From: Blastococcus capsensis
GTDB lineage: Bacteria; Actinomycetota; Actinomycetes; Mycobacteriales; Geodermatophilaceae
Reading direction: 5' to 3'
DNA length: 64,000 bases
Assembly (NCBI RefSeq): GCF_030165005.1
Contig: NZ_JASNNW010000011.1
Coordinates: 62,001 to 126,000 of the forward strand
Shown here: in pieces, positions 8,103-15,410 of the stretch
Layout of the letters: the number at the start of each line of letters is the position of its first letter
Numbering within the stretch: the stretch's first letter is position 1
Made by a program: the position numbers and the translations under genes
The notes under the pieces: generated by a model
The model's database searches: none
Told to the model about the DNA's origin: nothing
The model's input: the letters and a program-made list of their open reading frames with translations, nothing else

Positions 8103-9302
8103 TCAGGCCGGCACCGACTCCCGGACGGCGGCGACCGGCGCCATGTCCCGCCCGGGCACCAGCGTGACGACGACGGCCGCCGCGGCACCGGCGCAGGCGA
8201 GCACCAGCGCCCCGGGTACGCCGAACCGCCCCTCGATCAGCACACCGCCGAGCGCCGCGCCCACGGCGGAGGCGCCGACCGTGATGGTGGACAGCCAGGT
8301 GAAGGCCTCGGTGGTGGCGTGCACCGGGGCGATGGACCCGACCAGCGAGCTCTGCACGGTGAGGGTCGGCGCGATCGCCGTCCCTCCGAGGAACAGCAGG
8401 ACGCCGAGCGCCCAGGGGCTGGAGACCCAGGCCAGCGGCGCGAGGCCGATCGTGACGCCGAACAGCAGCCAGCGGTACTGCCGGGGGAGCGACGCGCTCA
8501 TCACGCGGGCGCCGAACCACAGCCCGCCGGTGACCGAGCCCAGCGACCACACCGCGAGCAGCAGGCCGGAGAGGCCCGGCGTGCCGGTGGAGTCGGCGAA
8601 CGCGGGGATGGCCACCTCGAGCCCGCCGAAGCCCAGCATCACGGCCGAGCCGCTGAGCAGCACGCGCGGCATGCCGGGGGTCAGCACGGTCGAGAACAGG
8701 CTCGCCGCCGCGGCGGGCGCGGGCACCCAGGACCGGGCCGCACCGGCGATGCCCAGGGCCCCGCCGACGGCCAGCGTGCCGGCCACGGCGACCGCCCACG
8801 CCGGCGCCGCGAGCACCGAGAGCGTGGCGACCAGCGTGGGGCCGACGACGAAGACCAGCTCGGTCGCCGTGGCGTCGAGGGCGTAGGCGGTGGAGCGGCT
8901 GCGCTGGTCGGTCCGCGACCACAGGGCGCGGACGGTGCCGGAGACCAGCGGCGTGCTGGCGCCGGCCAGGCCCGAGGCGGCGACGACGGCGGCGTCCGGT
9001 GCTCCCCCGAGGACGACGGCGACCAGCAGGGTGAGCAGCAGCGGGTAGAGCGCCGCCTGGGCGAGCAGGATCGGCCGCGGGCCCCTCCGGTCGGCGAGCC
9101 GCCCCAGGACCGGTGCCATCGCGGCCGAGGCGACCCCGAGGGAGGCCGCGGCGAGACCGGCGACCGCATACGAACCCGTCTGCTGCTGCACCATGAGCAG
9201 CAGCGCGAGCGGCACCATGGCGGACGGGAGGCGGCCGGCGAACCCGGCGAGGAGGAGTACCGGGGCGGAGGGAAGCCGCCAGACGGTGAGATAGGCACGC
9301 AC
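8103..9302 (-). CDS. Major facilitator superfamily transporter
   Basis: A 399-residue, almost wholly hydrophobic protein with about 12 membrane segments and the MFS loop motif between helices 2 and 3 (LGRLADRRGPRP). It most resembles drug/metabolite efflux-type MFS proteins; the substrate is unknown. It is divergent from the CGNR regulator gene, with only about 100 bp between the two starts, and that gap contains operator-like repeats, so the regulator may control it. Confidence 0.88.
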   Translation of the reverse strand: MRAYLTVWRLPSAPVLLLAGFAGRLPSAMVPLALLLMVQQQTGSYAVAGLAAASLGVASAAMAPVLGRLADRRGPRPILLAQAALYPLLLTLLVAVVLGGAPDAAVVAASGLAGASTPLVSGTVRALWSRTDQRSRSTAYALDATATELVFVVGPTLVATLSVLAAPAWAVAVAGTLAVGGALGIAGAARSWVPAPAAAASLFSTVLTPGMPRVLLSGSAVMLGFGGLEVAIPAFADSTGTPGLSGLLLAVWSLGSVTGGLWFGARVMSASLPRQYRWLLFGVTIGLAPLAWVSSPWALGVLLFLGGTAIAPTLTVQSSLVGSIAPVHATTEAFTWLSTITVGASAVGAALGGVLIEGRFGVPGALVLACAGAAAAVVVTLVPGRDMAPVAAVRESVPA

Positions 9303-9339
9303 GCTTGCACTCGTTTCACACTGCAGGGAAAGGAACAGT

Positions 9340-9365
9340 AGGTGGTCAAGGACCGTTGACCGCCT
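9340..9365. promoter_or_regulatory. Operator-like palindrome in divergent MFS/CGNR promoter region
   Basis: AGGTGGTCAA (9340-9349) and TTGACCGCCT (9356-9365) are inverted copies with one mismatch and a 6-bp spacer. It sits 38 bp upstream of the MFS start and 40 bp upstream of the CGNR start, a typical place for a shared operator. TTGAC within it could also serve as a -35 box. Confidence 0.5.
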
Positions 9366-9378
9366 ACGCAGTCCCGAG

Positions 9379-9403
9379 AGTAGGGACTCGACAGTAGGGA
9401 GTC
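9379..9403. promoter_or_regulatory. Direct repeats overlapping the CGNR ribosome-binding site
   Basis: AGTAGGGACTC (9379-9389) and AGTAGGGAGTC (9393-9403) are direct repeats, 10 of 11 identical, 14 bp apart. GTCCC (9371-9375) and GGGAC (9383-9387) also pair. The second copy contains the AGGGAG that would act as ribosome-binding site for the TTG at 9406, so a bound protein or RNA fold here would affect that gene's translation. Confidence 0.4.
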
Positions 9404-9405
9404 AA

Positions 9406-9936
9406 TTGGACTACGACACCTACGGGTCAACCGCGGTCGAGCTGGCCATCGCCCTGGCCAACGCCGACCTCGAACCCGACGACGGCGTGTCGCGTTTCCT
9501 GGCGGCGCACGACGAGTGGTTCACGGCCGGGACCTCGCTGGAGCTCACGGCTTCCGACGCCCACAAGGCGGCCGCCACCGCGCGGTTGGTGCGCGCCGTC
9601 GCGCTGGCCGAGTCGCAGCCCGACGTCCTCACCCGGCTCAACGAGCTGCTGGCGCTCGCCCGCCCGCGGCCCTACGCCACCGACCACGACGGCGAGCTGC
9701 ACCTGCACTACGCCCGCCCCGACGCCCCCGTCCTCGAGCAGCTGACGACGACGGTGGCGATGGGGCTGTCGCAGGTGGTGGTGCAGCACGGCTGGCAGCG
9801 CCTGGGCGTCTGCTCGGCCGAGGGCTGCGACGACGTCTACGTGGACACGTCGCGCAACGCCAGTCGCCGCTACTGCTCCAACACCTGCGCGAGCCGCTCC
9901 ACGGTGGCCGCCTACCGGGCCCGCCGGAAGTCCTGA
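9406..9936 (+). CDS. CGNR zinc-finger (ABATE-type) putative transcription regulator
   Basis: The 176-residue protein has the two parts of this actinobacterial family: an N-terminal helical domain opening with YGSTAVELAIALANA, and a C-terminal zinc finger (CSAEGCDDVYVDTSRNASRRYC followed by SNTCASRSTVAAYRARR, shown in two parts) with four cysteines and the basic RRY/RARR residues thought to contact DNA. The start is TTG 9406 after AGGGAG. Its divergent neighbour is an MFS transporter, a common partner for such regulators. Confidence 0.88.
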   Translation: MDYDTYGSTAVELAIALANADLEPDDGVSRFLAAHDEWFTAGTSLELTASDAHKAAATARLVRAVALAESQPDVLTRLNELLALARPRPYATDHDGELHLHYARPDAPVLEQLTTTVAMGLSQVVVQHGWQRLGVCSAEGCDDVYVDTSRNASRRYCSNTCASRSTVAAYRARRKS

Positions 9937-9959
9937 CCGGCGGACCGGGCGCCTCGGTA

Positions 9960-10040
9960 GTCGATCATCGGCGGCGTGCACCCTCCGCGGCCTGCCGCGC
10001 CCGCGGGGCGCTCCGTCCGGGCAGGCGTCCGATGATCGAC
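9960..10040. terminator. Long inverted repeat downstream of the CGNR gene
   Basis: GTCGATCATCGG (9960-9971) and CCGATGATCGAC (10029-10040) are perfect 12-bp inverted copies. GCCTGCC and GGCAGGC nest inside them. The gap 9937-10250 holds no gene; this structure is its only notable content and probably ends the CGNR transcript. Confidence 0.5.
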
Positions 10041-10250
10041 CGGGGGCCGCCCGGGTGAGGGGACCGGTTGCCGCCCGGCAGCAGCAACTGAGCCGCCTCC
10101 ACGGACACCGACGCGGCGACGCCCATCGACTCGTGGAGGCGGCCGCTGACGGTTCCCGCGACGCCCCGAGTTGCGAACCGTGGTTGCCCGATGGATCTTC
10201 CGGGCAGTCCACGACGCGACTGTCCTGAGGCATCGAGGAAAGAGGTCACC

Positions 10251-10823
10251 ATGCTCGTTCGCCGGATCGCCCGGCCCCTGCTCGCCGCACCTTTCATCTA
10301 CGGAGGGATCAGCACGCTGCGCGAGCCGCAGGGCCGCGTGCCGGGTGCCCGCCCCGTGGTGGAGAAGATCGCCGACACCGCCGACAAGCAGCTCCCGGTC
10401 GAGGTGCCCCGGGACGTCGAGCAGTGGGTGAAGGCCGACGCCGCGATCAAGGTCGCCGCCGGATCGCTGTTCGCGCTGAACAAGTTCCCGCGGCTGACCG
10501 CCATCGCACTCTCGGCTTCGGTGGTGCCGACCACCCTGGCCGGCCATCGGTTCTGGGAGCACGACGACCCGACGGAGAAGTTCGGGCAGCTGTCGAACTT
10601 CCTCAAGAACACCGGCTTGCTGGGCGGGCTACTGCTCGCCGCCGTCGACACCGAGGGCAAGCCGTCGGTGGGCTACCGCGCGAAGCGGGCGGCCAAGCGG
10701 GCCGCCGACGTCACCGAGAAGAACTACGAGAAGGCGTCCAAGCGGGGGATCAAGGCGCAGAAGAAGGCCTCCCGCAAGGCCGGCAAGAAGTCCGGCAAGG
10801 GAGCCCTGAAGGTGCTCAGCTGA
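10251..10823 (+). CDS. DoxX-family membrane protein with lysine-rich tail
   Basis: Protein of 190 residues starting at ATG 10251 after GAGGAAAGAGG. The opening (MLVRRIARPLLAAPFIYGG), the segment around KADAAIKVAAGSLFALNKFPR and the helix near NTGLLGGLLLAAVD match the small four-helix DoxX family of membrane proteins, found in some redox systems. The last 50 residues are very basic (many AK, KK and RK pairs), like a nucleic-acid-binding tail, and are not part of the family core. The stop overlaps the presumed CTG start of the next gene, so the two are probably co-translated. Confidence 0.85.
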   Translation: MLVRRIARPLLAAPFIYGGISTLREPQGRVPGARPVVEKIADTADKQLPVEVPRDVEQWVKADAAIKVAAGSLFALNKFPRLTAIALSASVVPTTLAGHRFWEHDDPTEKFGQLSNFLKNTGLLGGLLLAAVDTEGKPSVGYRAKRAAKRAADVTEKNYEKASKRGIKAQKKASRKAGKKSGKGALKVLS

Positions 10824-11872
10824 GCACCCCCCTTCCGCCCGCGGTCGCGCTCCGGAGGATCGCCTTCCTCCTGGAGCGCGCCCGCGAGGCCAGCTACCGC
10901 GTCGGGGCCTACCGCACCGCCGCGGCGGTGGTCGACGGCCTGGACACCGCCGAGCTCGACCGCCGGATCCGCACCAACACGCTGAAGGACCTCAAGGGCA
11001 TCGGCCCGAAGACGGCGACGGCGATCGCCCAGGCCCACCGCGGCGAGGTGCCGGAGTACCTGACGACGCTCGAGCAGGCCTACGCCGAGCAGCTGCCGGC
11101 CGCCGACGACGTCGCCGCCTTCCGGGCCGCCCTGCGCGGTGACCTGCACGCGCACTCGGACTGGTCCGACGGCGGCAGCCCGATCCGCGAGATGGCCGAG
11201 GCCGCGATGGCGCTGGGCCACGAGTACCTGGCGCTCACCGACCACTCCCCCCGGCTCACGGTCGCCAACGGTCTGACCCCCGAGCGGCTGGAGCAGCAGC
11301 TCGACGTCGTCGCCGCGCTGAACGAGGAGCTCGCGCCCTTCCGGATCCTCACCGGCATCGAGGTCGACATCAACGTCGACGGCAGCCTCGACCAGACCGG
11401 CGAGCTGCTCGGCCGGCTCGACGTCGTGGTCGCCAGCGTGCACTCCGACCTGCGGGCGGACTCCACCGCGATGACGGCCCGCATGCTCGCCGCCGTCGCC
11501 AACCCGCACACCGACGTCCTGGGGCACTGCACCGGCCGGCTGGTGATCGGCCGGAAGCAGCGCAACGGCACCCAGCGGCCGCGGCCGGAGAGCCAGTTCG
11601 ACGCCGAGGCCGTCTTCTCCGCCTGCGTCGAGCACGGCACCGCGGTGGAGATCAACTCCCGCCCGGAACGCCTCGACCCACCGCGGCGGCTGCTCAGCCT
11701 GGCCGTCGAGCTCGGCTGCGAGTTCGCCGTCGACACCGACGCGCACGCCCCCGGCCAGCTCGACTGGCAGTACAACGGCTGCGAGCGGGCGATCGAGTGC
11801 GGCGTCCCGGTCGAGCGGGTGATCAACACTCGGCCCGCCGACGAGCTGCTGGCCTGGACCCGGGCGCGCTGA
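10820..11872 (+). CDS. PHP-domain phosphoesterase with N-terminal helix-hairpin-helix (PolX-related)
   Basis: Reads about 350 residues. The N-terminal 90 residues have a PolX-like helical domain and helix-hairpin-helix (LKDLKGIGPKTATAIAQAHRGE). The PHP domain follows with its metal ligands: GDLHAHSDWSDG, LTDHSPR, GIEVDIN, SVHSD, LGHCTGR and the last VDTDAHAP. The nucleotidyltransferase part of family X polymerase is missing, so this is a stand-alone HHH-PHP protein, probably a metal-dependent phosphoesterase acting in DNA metabolism. No ATG, GTG or TTG lies at the 5' end. CTG at 10820, overlapping the upstream TGA, is the best start, but it is not certain. Confidence 0.85.
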   Translation: MSTPLPPAVALRRIAFLLERAREASYRVGAYRTAAAVVDGLDTAELDRRIRTNTLKDLKGIGPKTATAIAQAHRGEVPEYLTTLEQAYAEQLPAADDVAAFRAALRGDLHAHSDWSDGGSPIREMAEAAMALGHEYLALTDHSPRLTVANGLTPERLEQQLDVVAALNEELAPFRILTGIEVDINVDGSLDQTGELLGRLDVVVASVHSDLRADSTAMTARMLAAVANPHTDVLGHCTGRLVIGRKQRNGTQRPRPESQFDAEAVFSACVEHGTAVEINSRPERLDPPRRLLSLAVELGCEFAVDTDAHAPGQLDWQYNGCERAIECGVPVERVINTRPADELLAWTRAR

Positions 11873-11887
11873 GCGCCAGCTCCCTGG

Positions 11888-13042
11888 TCAGTCCGCGGTG
11901 ACGTCGGCGACCGCTCCCCACACGCCCGGGTCCTCCCCGCCGACCTGCCAGAGGGCGACTCCGCGCAGACCTTCCCGGACGGCGACCGCGAGCTTCGCGT
12001 CCAGCGACCGCGCATCCTCGTACCAGACCGTGTGCTCCTCCCCGTCGACGGCGTAGCGGAAGGTGGTTGATGCCGCCGTGTGGTCCCACCGCGGCACGGC
12101 TCCGTTCTCGCTGGCCAGCTCGAAGACGGCTGTGGTGGGCAGGTAGGTGCCGGTCGCGCCCACCCAGTCGTAGCCGTAGGTCGCGATGCCGAGCATCAGC
12201 TTGTCCCGCGGGATGCGTTCCAGGGCGTACGCCACGACGTCCTCCACCCACGGCATCGGGGCCACCGGGCCGGCGGTGCTCCCGCCCCAGGCGTGGTCGT
12301 AGGCCATCACCCGCACCTGGTCGGCGACCTCCCCCAGCCGCTGGTAGCTGTAGGCGAGCGTCCAGGTGTCCTCGTCCGAGGCCCGCGCGGGCACGGCCAC
12401 GGAGACCTCCAGGCCCTGGGCGTGCAGGTCGTCCGCCAGCGCTGCGATGAAGTCGGTGAACGACTCCCCCGCCGCGGGGGGCAGGGACTCGTAGTCGACG
12501 TCGATGCCGTCCCAGCCGTTCGCCAGCACCTCCTCGACCAGGTGTCTGCGGTGGGCCTCGGCCCGCCGTGGGTCGGCCAGCAGGTCGGCCACCCGCTCCC
12601 CCTGCCACTGGCCGTCCGCGTAGTTCTGCACGGTGGGCAGCACCCGGACCCCCGGCCTCTCCAGGCCCTCCCGGACCGCAGCCGGAAACGCCACCGTCTC
12701 CAGCGCCCCGTCCGCACGGACGGTCGCCCAGACCGGGCTCACCTCGGTGAGTCCCTCGTCCAGCGCGGCGTCGAGGGCGTACCCGCTGCCCGAGTCGACC
12801 GGGAGATAGCCGGCCACCACCACCGGCTCCGCGGGCTGCAGGTGCGACCGGCCCAGCCAGGCCCCGGCGAGGACCACGACCACGCCGAGCACGAGCGCAG
12901 CGGCGAGCGCCGGTCGACGGCCCGTCCGGCCGCCACCGGTGAGCCCGGCCCGCCCACGACCCGACGAGTCCAGGACACGCATGCCGGGCAGACCATCACG
13001 TGAGCACACCGCGAGGGATCCCGGCACGCCGGGTCGGATCAC
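11888..13042 (-). CDS. GH18-family glycoside hydrolase-like secreted protein (catalytic Glu present)
   Basis: The 384-residue protein has one TM/signal anchor (about 45-65) and a GH18 barrel with the catalytic sequence WDGIDVDYESL (about 175-185), fitting the D-x-x-D-x-D-x-E signature. Further family segments are VMAYDHAWGG, LMLGIATYGYDW, HTVWYEDARS and GVALWQVGGED. It resembles YaaH/spore-type GH18 proteins that act on GlcNAc polymers. GTG 13042 overlaps the previous gene's TGA by 4 bp, which supports this start and coupling. It is last in the four-gene operon and is probably a polymer-trimming or processing hydrolase. Confidence 0.88.
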   Translation of the reverse strand: MIRPGVPGSLAVCSRDGLPGMRVLDSSGRGRAGLTGGGRTGRRPALAAALVLGVVVVLAGAWLGRSHLQPAEPVVVAGYLPVDSGSGYALDAALDEGLTEVSPVWATVRADGALETVAFPAAVREGLERPGVRVLPTVQNYADGQWQGERVADLLADPRRAEAHRRHLVEEVLANGWDGIDVDYESLPPAAGESFTDFIAALADDLHAQGLEVSVAVPARASDEDTWTLAYSYQRLGEVADQVRVMAYDHAWGGSTAGPVAPMPWVEDVVAYALERIPRDKLMLGIATYGYDWVGATGTYLPTTAVFELASENGAVPRWDHTAASTTFRYAVDGEEHTVWYEDARSLDAKLAVAVREGLRGVALWQVGGEDPGVWGAVADVTAD

Positions 13043-14361
13043 CGTTCCCGCCCGTGGTCACCCGCTGGGCCGTGGACCGCCGGCTCCGGCTCGGCCGGTG
13101 GCTGCGAAACCGGCCCCACCGTCTGCACGACGTTGCCGGCGAACACGGTCACCCGCGTGCTCCGGGGAGCCGGCACGGCCGGCGACGCGCCGCCGGGGAA
13201 GAGGTTCGCGGAGACCGCGTCGCCGGCGACCACGTCCCCGGCCATGGGAACCGTGCGACCGGCGCCGGCCGAACCCGGCGGGAGCCCGTCGCACGAACCC
13301 CACGGCAGGACACGGGGCCGACGGCGGGCCGCGACGTCCTCGACCCAGCCGACGAGCAGGACCGCCACGAAGATCAGCGCCCACGCCGTCCCGTAGCGCA
13401 GCCAGACCCCGACGGTGTCGCCGGCGTCCCCCTGCGCCAGCCCGGTGTGGTCGAGCACCAGAGGCGCGAGGGCGATGGCGACGTTGCCCCACAGGTAGAT
13501 GGTCATGGCCCGGCTGTTGACCAGGGTGAGCATCCGGTCGAGGACCGGGATCGGGCGGACCCGGTCCCACCGCGGGTAGAGGCGGAGCAGGACCACCACC
13601 GCGCCGGTGGCGTACAGCATGTTGGCCAGTGGGATGTTGTCGATGCTCGTGGCGCCGTACTCCTGCTGGTACGACGACGCGTACCAGGCGCCGGCCGCCA
13701 TGAGCGCGACTCCGCCGGCCAGCGTGGGGCCCAGCGGCAGCCGCCGCAGCATGCCGTCGTGGTGGGCGAAACCGAGCAGCCAGCAGCACGCGTACACGCA
13801 CAGCTGCAGGACCACCTCGTAGCTGCGGCCCTCCATCATGAGCAGCCCGGCGGCCAGCAGCAGCATCGTGACGACCGGAACGGCCGTCAGCCGCAGCGGC
13901 CACCGGCGGAAGAGCCAGAGCAGCCCAGGGCTGAGCAGCAGGAACCACAGGTAGGTGCGGATGTACCAGAGCGGCACGACCCACAGATAGCCCTGCGAGG
14001 ACGCCGGCGGGTCCGACAGCGGGAACACCCAGAACCAGAGCGTGTCCCACGTCAGGGGGCTGGAGCCGTCGTCGGGCGACACCTGCCAGCCCAGGGCGAT
14101 CATGACCGGGACCAGGACGGCGCCGAACACCCACAGCGGCGGCAGCAGACGCCGCAGCCGCGCGCGGTAGAAGGCGGCGATGGAGGTGGCCCGGTCGAGG
14201 GAGCCGGCCACCATTGCGCCACCGAGGGCGAACATGATCCCCATGGACGGGAACAGCAGCGGCAGCCATGTCCAGCCGACGGCGTGGAAGGTCACCACCC
14301 GGACCAGCGCTGCTGCCCGGAGGGCGTCGATGTACCGGTCCCGCGTTCCCGTGGCCGTCAC
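13039..14361 (-). CDS. Acyltransferase 3 family membrane protein (polysaccharide O-acylation)
   Basis: A 440-residue polytopic protein with about ten TM helices. The start, RYIDALRAAALVRVVTFHAVG, has the Arg and His arrangement of the acyltransferase-3 (OafA-like) family. About 70 hydrophilic residues follow the last helix. Such proteins transfer acetyl, or sometimes succinyl, groups to surface glycans across the membrane. GTG 14361 overlaps the stop of the GH18-like gene and its own stop overlaps the next start, each by 4 bp, so it is translated as part of the operon. The acyl donor and the glycan are unknown. Confidence 0.88.
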   Translation of the reverse strand: MTATGTRDRYIDALRAAALVRVVTFHAVGWTWLPLLFPSMGIMFALGGAMVAGSLDRATSIAAFYRARLRRLLPPLWVFGAVLVPVMIALGWQVSPDDGSSPLTWDTLWFWVFPLSDPPASSQGYLWVVPLWYIRTYLWFLLLSPGLLWLFRRWPLRLTAVPVVTMLLLAAGLLMMEGRSYEVVLQLCVYACCWLLGFAHHDGMLRRLPLGPTLAGGVALMAAGAWYASSYQQEYGATSIDNIPLANMLYATGAVVVLLRLYPRWDRVRPIPVLDRMLTLVNSRAMTIYLWGNVAIALAPLVLDHTGLAQGDAGDTVGVWLRYGTAWALIFVAVLLVGWVEDVAARRRPRVLPWGSCDGLPPGSAGAGRTVPMAGDVVAGDAVSANLFPGGASPAVPAPRSTRVTVFAGNVVQTVGPVSQPPAEPEPAVHGPAGDHGRER

Positions 14362-15410
14362 GCCTGCTCCCCCGCCGTCTCCGCCAGATCCCACAGTCCG
14401 CGGTCTTCGCCGCCCAGCCGCCAGACCGCGACCCCGCGCAGCCCCGCAGCGACGGCCACCGCCCACTTGGCCTCCGCCGACCGGGCGTCCTCGTACCAGA
14501 CGGTGTGCTGCTCGCCGCCCTGCTCGTAGCGGAAGGTGTGCGCTGCCGCATCGGCGTCCCAGCGGGGTGCCGCGCCGACCCGGCGGGCCAGGGCCACGGC
14601 GTCCGCCGTCTGCAGCTCGACACCCCGGCCACCGGCCCAGTCGTATCCGTAGGTGGCCAGCCCCAGCATCAGCTTCTCGCGAGGCACGCGTTCGACGGCG
14701 TACCGGACGATGTCCTGCACCCACGCCAGGGGTGCCACCGGGCCCGGCTCGCTGGTGTCCCAGGCGTGGTAGTGGGCGCGCACCCGAAGCTGGTCGGCGA
14801 CCGCGCCGAGCAGCCGATAGCTGTACGCGAGCACCTCGCTGCGCGCCTCGTCGGCGGTCCGCGCCGGCACGGTCACCGACAGCACCTTGTCGTGTGCGTG
14901 CAGATCGTCGCGGAGCGCGGTGAGGAATGCGATCAGCGCTTCCCCCGACGTGGGCGGCAGCTCGCCGTAGTCGACGTCGACGCCGGCCCAGTCGTTGTCG
15001 ACGACCGCCGCGACGATGATCCGGCGGTGCCGTTCGGCCGCGGACGGATCGGCGAGGATGCCGGCCACCAGGTCGCCCTGCCACCGACGGTCGACGTAGT
15101 TCTGGACAGTGGGCAGCAGCCGCGCGCCGTTGCTGTCGACCAGGCCGACCGCCGGGCTCAGCGCGACGGTGTCGAGCCCGCCGCCGGCGGTAGGGTTGGC
15201 CCACACGGGGCTGACCTCCGTCACCGGGCCCATCGCGACCGCCGCCTGGAGGGACGCCGCCCCGCGCGGGTCCCACCACGGCAGCGCGGCGGCGACGGTG
15301 AGGCGCGGTTCCGACGCGAGCCCCGGGTGGAGCAGCACCAGGCCGGCCACCGCGGCCATGACCGCGGCAATCGCGGCGGTCAGCACCGTCCGCGAGCGGG
15401 GGCCGGTCAT
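14358..15410 (-). CDS. GH18-like secreted protein lacking the catalytic glutamate (probable pseudo-enzyme)
   Basis: A 350-residue paralogue of the downstream GH18 protein with a signal anchor (about 8-28) and the same segments: LPTVQNYVD, LATYGYDWAGG, HTVWYEDARS, GVAVWRLGGED. The active-site strand reads WAGVDVDYGELPP: the two acidic residues before the tyrosine are kept, but the catalytic Glu is Gly, with the first Glu one place later. A shifted Glu is unlikely to be able to act as proton donor, so it may bind glycan without cutting it. It is the second gene of the four-gene operon, and its ATG overlaps the synthase stop by 4 bp. Confidence 0.85.
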   Translation of the reverse strand: MTGPRSRTVLTAAIAAVMAAVAGLVLLHPGLASEPRLTVAAALPWWDPRGAASLQAAVAMGPVTEVSPVWANPTAGGGLDTVALSPAVGLVDSNGARLLPTVQNYVDRRWQGDLVAGILADPSAAERHRRIIVAAVVDNDWAGVDVDYGELPPTSGEALIAFLTALRDDLHAHDKVLSVTVPARTADEARSEVLAYSYRLLGAVADQLRVRAHYHAWDTSEPGPVAPLAWVQDIVRYAVERVPREKLMLGLATYGYDWAGGRGVELQTADAVALARRVGAAPRWDADAAAHTFRYEQGGEQHTVWYEDARSAEAKWAVAVAAGLRGVAVWRLGGEDRGLWDLAETAGEQA

